The notes below the pieces were generated by a model. The model did not search any database and was not told the origin of the DNA. It worked only from the letters and a program-made list of their open reading frames with translations. Below, one piece after another: positions 1 to 5,314 of a DNA stretch of 11,312 bases. The translations under genes were made by a program, and so were the position numbers. Source of the stretch: an uncultured Lachnospiraceae bacterium (GTDB taxonomy: Bacteria; Bacillota_A; Clostridia; Lachnospirales; Lachnospiraceae); contig USDU01000064.1 in NCBI GenBank assembly GCA_900553635.1, positions 1 to 11,312 of the forward strand, read 5' to 3'. Positions within the stretch are counted from its first letter, which is position 1, and each line of letters begins with the position of its first letter.

Positions 1-3
1 AAA

Positions 4-53
4 TACCGACCTCCAATCGTTAGATTTTTAGGTCTAACTTTTGGGGGTCGGTA
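4..53. repeat. Long imperfect hairpin / inverted repeat
   Basis: Bases 4-16 pair with 41-53 over 13 positions (one T-G wobble). Inside, 19-24 pairs with 33-38 around an 8-base loop. No T-run follows directly on the plus strand; the next one is at 67-72. On the minus strand a T-run would begin at the window edge (bases 1-3 are A). It may be the terminator of a gene to the left, or a dispersed palindromic repeat. The structure is certain from the sequence; its role is not. Confidence 0.6.
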
Positions 54-88
54 CATTCCGGGTCTCTTTTTTATTAAAAAAACATGGA

Positions 89-117
89 TTGACGGTACTC
101 TCACATTGCAGTAAACT
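89..117 (+). promoter_or_regulatory. Putative sigma-A promoter P1 of the dehydrogenase gene
   Basis: TTGACG at 89-94 and TAAACT at 112-117 are separated by 17 bases. The match is 5/6 and 4/6 to consensus. It lies about 110 bases upstream of the start codon, in a 5' region that has no gene. Confidence 0.5.
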
Positions 118-125
118 AATCGTAA

Positions 126-154
126 TTGAAAGGCTACAAACAAAAGGCTATAAA
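126..154 (+). promoter_or_regulatory. Putative sigma-A promoter P2 of the dehydrogenase gene, with direct repeats
   Basis: TTGAAA at 126-131 and TATAAA at 149-154 are 17 bases apart, both close to consensus. The 8-base direct repeat AAAGGCTA occurs at 129-136 and 143-150, overlapping both promoter elements with a 14-base period. Such an arrangement could be an operator, but the regulator is not evident. A 6-bp hairpin (179-184 with 195-200) lies in the presumed leader, just before the ribosome binding site. Confidence 0.6.
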
Positions 155-226
155 ATAAAGAAAGATGCGACAAAGCAGTTGCCGGGCTGAAAGTCGGCAA
201 TTTGTGAGTAGAAGGAGGACGCAGCT

Positions 227-1189
227 ATGGCAATTTCATATGGAAAAATGGTAATCATCGGCGCCGGTAAGGTGGGAAGCGCGATTTTGAATTCGGTTCT
301 GCGGATGAATATCCTGGATGAGATCGTGGTGGTGAACCGCAACCAGAAAAAGGCCCTGGGCGAGGTGCTGGACGCCAGCCACACCACGGCGTTCGCCTAC
401 AGCGCCAATGCGAATATCCATGTGGGCGGCTACGAGGAGTGCGCGGACGCCCAGATCATCGTGGTGACTGCAGGCCCCAGCATCCAGCCGGGTAATTCCC
501 GTGACCGTATGGTGCTGCTTGAGAAAAATGTCAACGTCATGAACGATATTATGGAGCAGATCACCCGCTATACCCGGGAGGCCATCATCATCGTGGTGTC
601 CAATCCGCTGGACATCCTGACCTACATTGCCCAGAAGAAATTCGACTATCCGGCCAATAAGATTTTCGGTACAGGCACTTTGCTTGACACCGCACGCTTC
701 AATAAGATGCTGGGCGACCTCTGCGGCGTGGACGCCAAGAACGTGACCGGTTTCGTGCTGGGCGAGCACGGCTCCACCTCCTTTATCCCCTGGAATACCG
801 TGAACATCGTGGGCGTGCCATTTTCGGAATTCGAGAAACAGTTTGAATTAAAGGAAAAACTCGACAAAGAAAAGCTGCTCCATGATACGAAGGTCATCGG
901 CCTGGATATCGTAGAGCTGAAGGGCTACACCAGCTCCGGCGTGGCCTTAAGCGCCTGCCGTCTGATCGGCAGCATTGTCCGCAACGAGAAATCCGTCGTG
1001 CCGGTTTCTACAGTTCTGTCGGGACAGTACGGCCTCACCGGAGCAGCCATGAGCCTGCCCTGCGTTATTTCCAAGAACGGCATTGACCGGGTACTGGAGC
1101 TGCCCCTGGACGAGCAGGGAAAGAGCGACCTGCAGAAGTGCTATGAGCATCTGCGGACGGCCATCGAGAGCGTGTATACAGAAGCATGA
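227..1189 (+). CDS. ldh: L-2-hydroxyacid dehydrogenase, lactate/malate dehydrogenase family
   Basis: A cytoplasmic NAD(P)-dependent oxidoreductase of 320 residues, the normal length of the LDH/MDH family. It would interconvert a 2-oxoacid (probably pyruvate) and its L-2-hydroxyacid, re-oxidising NADH in fermentation. Visible features are the Rossmann loop GAGKVG (12-17), SNPLD (125-129), the catalytic LLDTARF with Asp154 and Arg157, and LGEHGS with proton-acceptor His181. The start follows AAGGAGG at 212-218 with 8 bases of spacing. Two positions are unusual. The substrate-specificity position (Gln in typical LDH, Arg in MDH) appears to be Ile86 in GPSIQPGNSR. The acidic residue normally ending beta-2 is Asn37 followed by Arg38. 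The exact substrate and cofactor are therefore open; a branched-chain hydroxyacid is an alternative to lactate. It is a single-gene unit with its own promoters and terminator. Confidence 0.85.
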   Translation: MAISYGKMVIIGAGKVGSAILNSVLRMNILDEIVVVNRNQKKALGEVLDASHTTAFAYSANANIHVGGYEECADAQIIVVTAGPSIQPGNSRDRMVLLEKNVNVMNDIMEQITRYTREAIIIVVSNPLDILTYIAQKKFDYPANKIFGTGTLLDTARFNKMLGDLCGVDAKNVTGFVLGEHGSTSFIPWNTVNIVGVPFSEFEKQFELKEKLDKEKLLHDTKVIGLDIVELKGYTSSGVALSACRLIGSIVRNEKSVVPVSTVLSGQYGLTGAAMSLPCVISKNGIDRVLELPLDEQGKSDLQKCYEHLRTAIESVYTEA

Positions 1190-1198
1190 GTCATTAGG

Positions 1199-1233
1199 TA
1201 CCGCCAGTCATAAAGAGGACTGGCGGTAATTTT
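1199..1233 (+). terminator. Rho-independent terminator after the dehydrogenase gene
   Basis: An 11-bp perfect stem pairs 1199-1209 with 1218-1228 around an 8-base loop. It is followed by a short weak T-run (AATTTTAT). It begins 10 bases after the stop codon. Confidence 0.75.
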
Positions 1234-1359
1234 ATGTAACAGTTTGATGGATATAAATTTATGCATTACTAAGAATTTCTCAGGAGTTACGTAGTCATAT
1301 TTTAAATAGGTAATCTGGGTAAAAATTTGGTAAATTCCTGTATACAATATATAAATCTA

Positions 1360-1388
1360 TATACAGACCTGACGGTATATGATATAAT
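1360..1388 (+). promoter_or_regulatory. Promoter of the folate operon (extended -10)
   Basis: TATAAT at 1383-1388 is a perfect -10 and is preceded by TG plus one base (1380-1382), an extended -10. TATACA at 1360-1365 is a 4/6 -35 with 17 bases of spacing. Transcription would start near 1395, about 30 bases before the riboswitch. The stretch 1234-1359 upstream is AT-rich and I see no gene in it. Confidence 0.7.
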
Positions 1389-1423
1389 GCCCTTTGGTAA
1401 CAATTTATAACAATAGAATAATA

Positions 1424-1520
1424 TGCAAAATAGGTTTTCATGCGTCAAGTGTTCAGCGGATAGGGAGTTGCCGCCGAAACGAAAAGTTCGTCTTACGGTA
1501 TGGAGACCGCACCCGTTGCA
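1424..1520 (+). promoter_or_regulatory. Tetrahydrofolate (THF) riboswitch, folE leader
   Basis: The leader folds like the class-I THF riboswitch. P1 pairs TGCAA (1424-1428) with TTGCA (1516-1520). P2 pairs 1433-1441 with 1500-1508, nine pairs including two G-U. The conserved GCGTCAAGTG segment (1442-1451; GCGUUAAGUG in known members) follows P2. P3 pairs GCGG (1456-1459) with CCGC (1471-1474), and its loop carries GGG (1463-1465). The conserved ACGAA is at 1479-1483. The 3' junction GCACCCG (1509-1515) matches the family's GCAUCCG and can form the long-range GGG/CCC pseudoknot. No strong U-tracked terminator follows, so control is more likely at translation. It is expected to lower expression of the folE operon when reduced folates are plentiful. 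The assignment is from remembered consensus and hand folding. Confidence 0.88.
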
Positions 1521-1585
1521 GCAATATAAGATTAAATGAACAGCGTCTCATATTGTGAAGGGATATTTTCGTCATATGTTCTGTC

Positions 1586-1603
1586 ACAGCCTGGAGGTGC
1601 TGT
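1586..1603 (+). promoter_or_regulatory. folE ribosome binding site within a small hairpin
   Basis: GGAGG at 1593-1597 lies in the 8-base loop of a 5-bp hairpin (ACAGC 1586-1590 with GCTGT 1599-1603). It stands 10 bases before ATG 1608 and decides that start over the in-frame ATG at 1536. The flanking GGTGC (1596-1600) is complementary to GCACC (1509-1513) in the riboswitch 3' junction, a possible but unproven switching contact. Confidence 0.55.
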
Positions 1604-1607
1604 TTTT

Positions 1608-2165
1608 ATGATGGATTATGAGAAAATCAAGGCCGGAGTCCAGCTTATGCTGGAGGGAATCGGCGAGGATGTAACAAGAGAAGGCTTATTGGAGACGCCG
1701 GATCGGATTGCGCGTATGTGCGCTGAGATCTACGGCGGCCTGTATGAGGATGCGTCGGTGCATCTGAAAAAACAATTCACAGTCGAGCGGAACGACATCG
1801 TAGTAGAGAAGGATATCACCTTCTATTCCGTGTGCGAACATCATTTACTCCCCTTTTACGGAAAAGCGCATATCGGGTATATACCGAACGGTAAAGTAGT
1901 AGGCTTAAGCAAGCTGGCCCGTACCGTAGATGTATTTGCCAGAAGACCCCAGATTCAGGAAAAGCTCACGTCCCAGATCGCGGACGCGCTGGAGGAAAGC
2001 CTGGATCCCCAGGGTATTATCGTCATGCTGGAGGCTGAGCACATGTGTATGACCATGCGCGGCATCAAAAAGCCCGGCAGCAAGACCGTCACCATGGTGA
2101 CCACCGGCTGCTTTGAGAACAATTTTGAACTGCAGAACCGTTTTCTGAGCATGGTGCGCCAGTAA
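1608..2165 (+). CDS. folE: GTP cyclohydrolase I
   Basis: It converts GTP to 7,8-dihydroneopterin triphosphate and formate, the first committed step of folate synthesis. From ATG 1608 it is 185 residues, typical for bacterial FolE. Visible motifs are ETPDRIARM near the N-terminus, the zinc and active-site region [20 protein letters not shown] (Cys and His ligands), [21 protein letters not shown], and [17 protein letters not shown] with the second zinc Cys. The start is set by GGAGG at 1593-1597; the in-frame ATG at 1536 adds 24 residues that do not fit the family and have no ribosome binding site. It is the first gene of the operon, directly behind the THF riboswitch. Its stop overlaps the next start by one base (TAATG), suggesting translational coupling. 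Confidence 0.96.
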   Translation: MMDYEKIKAGVQLMLEGIGEDVTREGLLETPDRIARMCAEIYGGLYEDASVHLKKQFTVERNDIVVEKDITFYSVCEHHLLPFYGKAHIGYIPNGKVVGLSKLARTVDVFARRPQIQEKLTSQIADALEESLDPQGIIVMLEAEHMCMTMRGIKKPGSKTVTMVTTGCFENNFELQNRFLSMVRQ

Positions 2166-2650
2166 TGGGCGGCATGGAGCGCGTAAACCGGATCTGGAAT
2201 CACCCGGCCTATCAGGAGGCCCTGGGAAAGCTGACGGCCTACGAGGCAGAGCGGGAATTCTGCCGCCATACGCCGGAGCATTTTCTTGCTGTGGCCCGCC
2301 TGACTTATCTGCTTGCCCTGGAAAATGGGGTGGCCGCCGATCGGGAAGTTATCTACGCAGCAGGGCTCCTGCACGATATGGGCAGATATCTCCAGTATGA
2401 AAATGGGACGCCCCACGACGAAGCAGGCGTCATGTTGGCCGGGCCCATTTTGCAGGACTGTGGTTTTTCGGAAGGCGAGAGCGCTGAAGTGCTGAAGCTC
2501 ATCGGAAGCCACCGGACCAAAAGCGACAAGGCCGACCTGCCGGGATTGTTCTACCGGGCGGACAAGCTGTCGCGGAACTGTTTTCTATGTCCGGCCCAGG
2601 CAGACTGCAACTGGCCGGAGGAGAAGAAAAATTTAGAAATTCGATTATAG
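2165..2650 (+). CDS. HD-domain phosphohydrolase in the folate operon
   Basis: A soluble 161-residue protein of the HD metal-dependent phosphohydrolase superfamily. Visible are His39 (RHTPEHF), the HD pair His70-Asp71 in GLLHDMGR, His84, His116 (LIGSH) and Asp133 (YRADKLSR), the usual metal-ligand pattern. The C-terminus has a compact Cys cluster (Cys139, Cys142, Cys148) in RNCFLCPAQADCNW, which could bind metal. It overlaps folE by one base and is followed by folP, so it is co-transcribed and co-regulated with folate genes. Its substrate cannot be read from the sequence. Position in the operon suggests a phosphatase acting on a pterin phosphate, perhaps the dephosphorylation of dihydroneopterin triphosphate or monophosphate for which no other gene is seen here. 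That role is inference. The ATG at 2174 (Met4) is an alternative start. Confidence 0.85.
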   Translation: MGGMERVNRIWNHPAYQEALGKLTAYEAEREFCRHTPEHFLAVARLTYLLALENGVAADREVIYAAGLLHDMGRYLQYENGTPHDEAGVMLAGPILQDCGFSEGESAEVLKLIGSHRTKSDKADLPGLFYRADKLSRNCFLCPAQADCNWPEEKKNLEIRL

Positions 2651-2728
2651 CCCGGAAAGGAGAGTAATTGTTTCATAAAGCCGGAAGTAATTATTGCGGA
2701 GGGCGCAGAACAGTTACGGTGAAAATTT

Positions 2729-3544
2729 ATGAAAATCGGAAGCAAAGAATTCAACGTAAAAAATAAAACCTATATCATGGGAATTCTGAATGTAACCCCG
2801 GATTCCTTCTCTGACGGCGGCAAATGGAATCACATGGACGCAGCGCTGGCCCATGCGGAGGATATGATCCGCGAAGGCACCGCCATTCTGGATATCGGCG
2901 GCGAATCCACCCGTCCCGGACACCAGCAGATTACCGAGGACGAGGAAATCCAGCGGGTAGCTCCGGTCATCGAAGCAGTGAAAGCCCGCTTCGATGTCCC
3001 TGTGTCCATCGATACCTACAAGGCAAAGGTGGCAGCCGCAGCCATCGAGGCAGGCGCCGATCTGGTCAACGATATCTGGGGCCTGAAATACGACCTGGAG
3101 ATGGCCGGACTCATCGCCCGCACCGGAGTGGCCTGCTGTCTGATGCACAATAAGAACAATACAGAGTATCAGGATTTCTACCCGGATATGCTGCAGGAAA
3201 CCGCGGAGTGCGTAAAGCTTGCGAAGGAAGCGGGTATCGCCGACGATAAGATTATCCTTGATCCGGGCGTAGGTTTTGGAAAAAATTACGAGCAGAATCT
3301 GGAGACCATTTTACATATGGAGCGGTTCCATGAGCTGGGCTATCCCATGCTGCTTGGCACATCCCGTAAATCCGTTATCGGTCTGACCCTGGATTTGCTG
3401 GCGGATCAGAGAGTAGAGGGAACCCTGGTGACGACCGTGATGGCTGTGATGAAAAAGTACGCCTTTGTCCGGGTTCACGACATCAAAGAAAATCAGCGCA
3501 CGATCCAGATGACCGAGGCGATTCTGAGAGCAGGAGAGAACTAA
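2729..3544 (+). CDS. folP: Dihydropteroate synthase
   Basis: It joins 6-hydroxymethyl-7,8-dihydropterin pyrophosphate to p-aminobenzoate, giving dihydropteroate; this is the sulfonamide target. At 271 residues it is normal length. Motifs in order: GILNVTPDSFSDGG (18-31), DIGGESTRPG (55-64), SIDTYK (93-98), VNDIWG (113-118), DPGVGFGK (178-185), GTSRKSVIG (210-218) and RVHD (248-251). The TIM-barrel signature residues are all present. The start follows GGTGA at 2718-2722; an in-frame stop at 2720-2722 excludes a longer protein. A 78-base gap separates it from the HD gene, the only loose junction in the operon, and I see no promoter or terminator in the gap. The stop is immediately followed by the next start codon. 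Confidence 0.97.
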   Translation: MKIGSKEFNVKNKTYIMGILNVTPDSFSDGGKWNHMDAALAHAEDMIREGTAILDIGGESTRPGHQQITEDEEIQRVAPVIEAVKARFDVPVSIDTYKAKVAAAAIEAGADLVNDIWGLKYDLEMAGLIARTGVACCLMHNKNNTEYQDFYPDMLQETAECVKLAKEAGIADDKIILDPGVGFGKNYEQNLETILHMERFHELGYPMLLGTSRKSVIGLTLDLLADQRVEGTLVTTVMAVMKKYAFVRVHDIKENQRTIQMTEAILRAGEN

Positions 3545-4357
3545 ATGGATAAAATACAGATCAAAAACCTGGAAATATTTGCCAATCACGGCGTATTCCC
3601 GGAAGAAAATAAACTGGGACAGAAATTTGTCATTTCCGCGACCCTTTACACTTCCACCCGGAAGGCGGGAAAGACGGACGATTTGACTGCCTCCATTCAT
3701 TACGGCGAGGTCAGCCAGTTCATCACAAAATTTGTTCGGGAGCACACCTGGAAGCTATTGGAAACGGTGGTGGAGCAGTTAGCAGAGGCTATGCTTCTGA
3801 ACATCCCCCATCTGGAAAAGGTGGAGCTGGAGATCAAAAAACCCTGGGCTCCGGTGGGACTGCCCCTGGAGACCGTGTCTGTCTCCATCGAGCGGGGCTG
3901 GCACACCGCCTACATCGCTATGGGATCTAACATGGGCGACAAAAAAGCTTATCTGGACATGAGCGTGCTTGGACTGCAGCTCACGAAAGGCTGTATCGTA
4001 GAGACAGTGGCCGATTACCTGGCCACCGAGCCCTACGGCTACACCGATCAGGACGAATTCCTGAACAGCGTCATGAAGATCCGAACCATTCTGCCGCCCC
4101 ACGAGCTCCTCGACCGGCTCCATGAGCTGGAGCAGGAGGCCAACCGGGTCCGCGTGATCCACTGGGGTCCCCGGACGCTGGATCTGGATATTTTATTGTA
4201 CGATGATCTGATTCTTGACGATGAGGAGCTTCATATTCCCCATATCGAGATGCACAAGCGGGATTTCGTGCTGATTCCGTTGGCACAGATCGCGCCCTGG
4301 GTGCGGCATCCGGTGTATAACCAGACGGTGCAGGAGCTGCTGGATAGATTAAAATAA
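3545..4357 (+). CDS. folB-folK: Bifunctional dihydroneopterin aldolase / HPPK
   Basis: A 270-residue fusion carrying two consecutive folate steps. Residues 1-118 are dihydroneopterin aldolase: HGVFPEEN with the conserved Glu21, the SIHYGEV strand, Glu73 in KLLETV, and catalytic Lys99 in IKKPWAP. Residues 121-270 are 6-hydroxymethyl-7,8-dihydropterin pyrophosphokinase: YIAMGSNMGD, EPYGYTDQDEFLN (pterin pocket), WGPRTLDLDILLYDD with Mg-binding Asp213 and Asp215, and IPHIEMHKRDFVLIPLAQIAP. No linker beyond a few residues separates the domains, so the intermediate 6-hydroxymethyl-dihydropterin could pass between them. It starts directly after the folP stop, with AGGAGAG at 3532-3538 as ribosome binding site, and is the last gene of the operon. 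Fused FolBK proteins are known in Clostridia. Confidence 0.95.
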   Translation: MDKIQIKNLEIFANHGVFPEENKLGQKFVISATLYTSTRKAGKTDDLTASIHYGEVSQFITKFVREHTWKLLETVVEQLAEAMLLNIPHLEKVELEIKKPWAPVGLPLETVSVSIERGWHTAYIAMGSNMGDKKAYLDMSVLGLQLTKGCIVETVADYLATEPYGYTDQDEFLNSVMKIRTILPPHELLDRLHELEQEANRVRVIHWGPRTLDLDILLYDDLILDDEELHIPHIEMHKRDFVLIPLAQIAPWVRHPVYNQTVQELLDRLK

Positions 4358-4411
4358 GAAAAGCGGCGGCGGTTTTCACATAGACGGGATTACGGAAAAA
4401 CAGTAAAAAAT

Positions 4412-4468
4412 AAAAAGCAAGACAGGACTGTATCATGGAAATTTAGGATACGTCCTGTCTTGCTTTTT
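4412..4468. terminator. Bidirectional terminator shared by the folate operon and tRNA-Ser
   Basis: A 17-bp perfect stem pairs 4412-4428 with 4452-4468. It is extended by GTATC (4430-4434) with GATAC (4447-4451) after one bulged base. The A-run on the left and T-run on the right give a U-tract in both directions. It ends the plus-strand folB-folK transcript and the minus-strand tRNA transcript. Confidence 0.9.
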
Positions 4469-4480
4469 GCTATAAAGAAA

Positions 4481-4569
4481 CGGAGGAGGAGGGATTTGAA
4501 CCCTCGCGCCGGTGCTACCGACCTACTGGTGTTCGAAGCCAGACCCTTCAGCCACTTGGGTACTCCTCC
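4481..4569 (-). tRNA. tRNA-Ser (anticodon CGA)
   Basis: An 89-base class II tRNA. Reading the minus strand: acceptor GGAGGAG pairs with CTCCTCC; the D arm is CCC-AAGTGGCTGAA-GGG; the anticodon loop is TTCGAAC with CGA at 34-36, reading UCG codons. The long variable arm pairs GTCGG with CCGGC, the T arm is GAGGG-TTCAAAT-CCCTC, and the discriminator is G, as expected for serine. CCA is not encoded. The top pair of the anticodon stem (31-39) is a C-A mismatch, which is unusual. The other four anticodon-stem pairs are standard. Confidence 0.92.
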
Positions 4570-4592
4570 ATTGCTGAGAACCAGCGACTAAT

Positions 4593-4621
4593 AGTATAAT
4601 ATATTTTCCGATGCATTTCAA
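4593..4621 (-). promoter_or_regulatory. Promoter of tRNA-Ser
   Basis: On the minus strand TTGAAA (4621-4616) and TATACT (4598-4593) are 17 bases apart. The -10 ends 23 bases before the first base of the tRNA. Confidence 0.75.
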
Positions 4622-4734
4622 GAGCGGGATTTCAAAATCGCCTGCCTGTGTTATGGTACAGAGGATCTGATTTATATAAAAGAAAACCATTTTGGTGCTT
4701 CACTACATTCTATAAGTGTAAGATAAAATTCTTA

Positions 4735-4746
4735 TAAGTCGACTTA
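4735..4746. promoter_or_regulatory. 12-base perfect palindrome upstream of the sigma factor gene
   Basis: TAAGTCGACTTA is its own reverse complement and lies 28 bases before the sigma gene. TATAAGT occurs as a direct repeat at 4711-4717 and again at 4733-4739, the second copy overlapping the palindrome. It could be an operator. I could not place a convincing sigma-A or ECF promoter in 4622-4774. Confidence 0.35.
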
Positions 4747-4774
4747 AAGAAGAAAGGTAAAAGGATAACCATTT

Positions 4775-5314
4775 ATGAATGATCATGAAATCGAGCAGTT
4801 TATCCTTACATATGGCTGTGATATTCTGCGCTTTTGCCGAATGACTGCCGGCGGAAGCGAGGCAGGAGACGATCTGTATCAGGATACCATGCTGAAGCTG
4901 ACTGAAAAAAAGCAGACATTACTGCTTGGCCCGCACACGAAAAGTTATGCCTTATCCACAGCCTTGTTTCTCTGGAAAAACAGCAGAAGAAAATACGCCG
5001 CAAGAAACCGCATACTTCCTATGGAAAGTGTGGAGGCGCTGGAAGATACCGGCTGGCAGTGTCCGGCTCAGGCCAGTGTCATTTCCCCGGAGCAGGAGCT
5101 TTTGCAGCAAAATGAACTGGAGACGGTACGAGGTGTTGTTGCCGCTTTGCCTGAGAAATATAAGCTGCCCGTTTACCTGTTTTATTCTGCCGATATGCGG
5201 ATCTCCGAAATAGCGGAAATTCTGCACATTCCGGAGGGGACGGTAAAAACAAGGCTCAGAAAGGCGAAAAATTTATTAAAAGCCAGATTGGAGGCACTCG
5301 GTTATGAACGATGA
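4775..5314 (+). CDS. ECF-type RNA polymerase sigma factor
   Basis: A 179-residue sigma-70 family protein of the extracytoplasmic-function size class, with regions 2 and 4 only. Region 2 lies near residues 10-75 (ILRFCRMTAG, DDLYQDTMLKL). Region 4 near 118-175 has LPEKYKLPVYLFYSADM, then the helix-turn-helix ISEIAEILHIPEGTVKTRLRKAK that reads the -35 element. A polar linker (about 80-112) joins them. The start at ATG 4775 follows an AAAGGAT site at 4760-4766. The stop overlaps the next gene by 11 bases, the usual arrangement for a sigma factor and its anti-sigma partner. It would direct a small regulon, probably including its own gene, after a surface signal; neither signal nor regulon can be read here. 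Confidence 0.92.
   Translation: MNDHEIEQFILTYGCDILRFCRMTAGGSEAGDDLYQDTMLKLTEKKQTLLLGPHTKSYALSTALFLWKNSRRKYAARNRILPMESVEALEDTGWQCPAQASVISPEQELLQQNELETVRGVVAALPEKYKLPVYLFYSADMRISEIAEILHIPEGTVKTRLRKAKNLLKARLEALGYER

Noticed and set aside
1536..1607. Longer FolE start at ATG 1536
   Set aside because: It adds 24 residues unlike FolE, begins just after the riboswitch and has no ribosome binding site; GGAGG at 1593-1597 points to ATG 1608.
2651..2728. Second riboswitch or small gene between the HD gene and folP (GGAGAGTAATTG)
   Set aside because: The gap is only 78 bases and lacks the conserved AAGTG and ACGAA segments; the small TTG-started frame running into folP has no support.
4071..4436. Minus-strand open frames across the folate genes and elsewhere
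   Set aside because: They lie opposite strongly supported genes, have biased composition and no ribosome binding sites; they are shadows of the coding strand.
4481..4569. Selenocysteine tRNA
   Set aside because: The anticodon is CGA rather than TCA, the acceptor stem has 7 pairs and the D stem 3, and the layout is that of ordinary tRNA-Ser.
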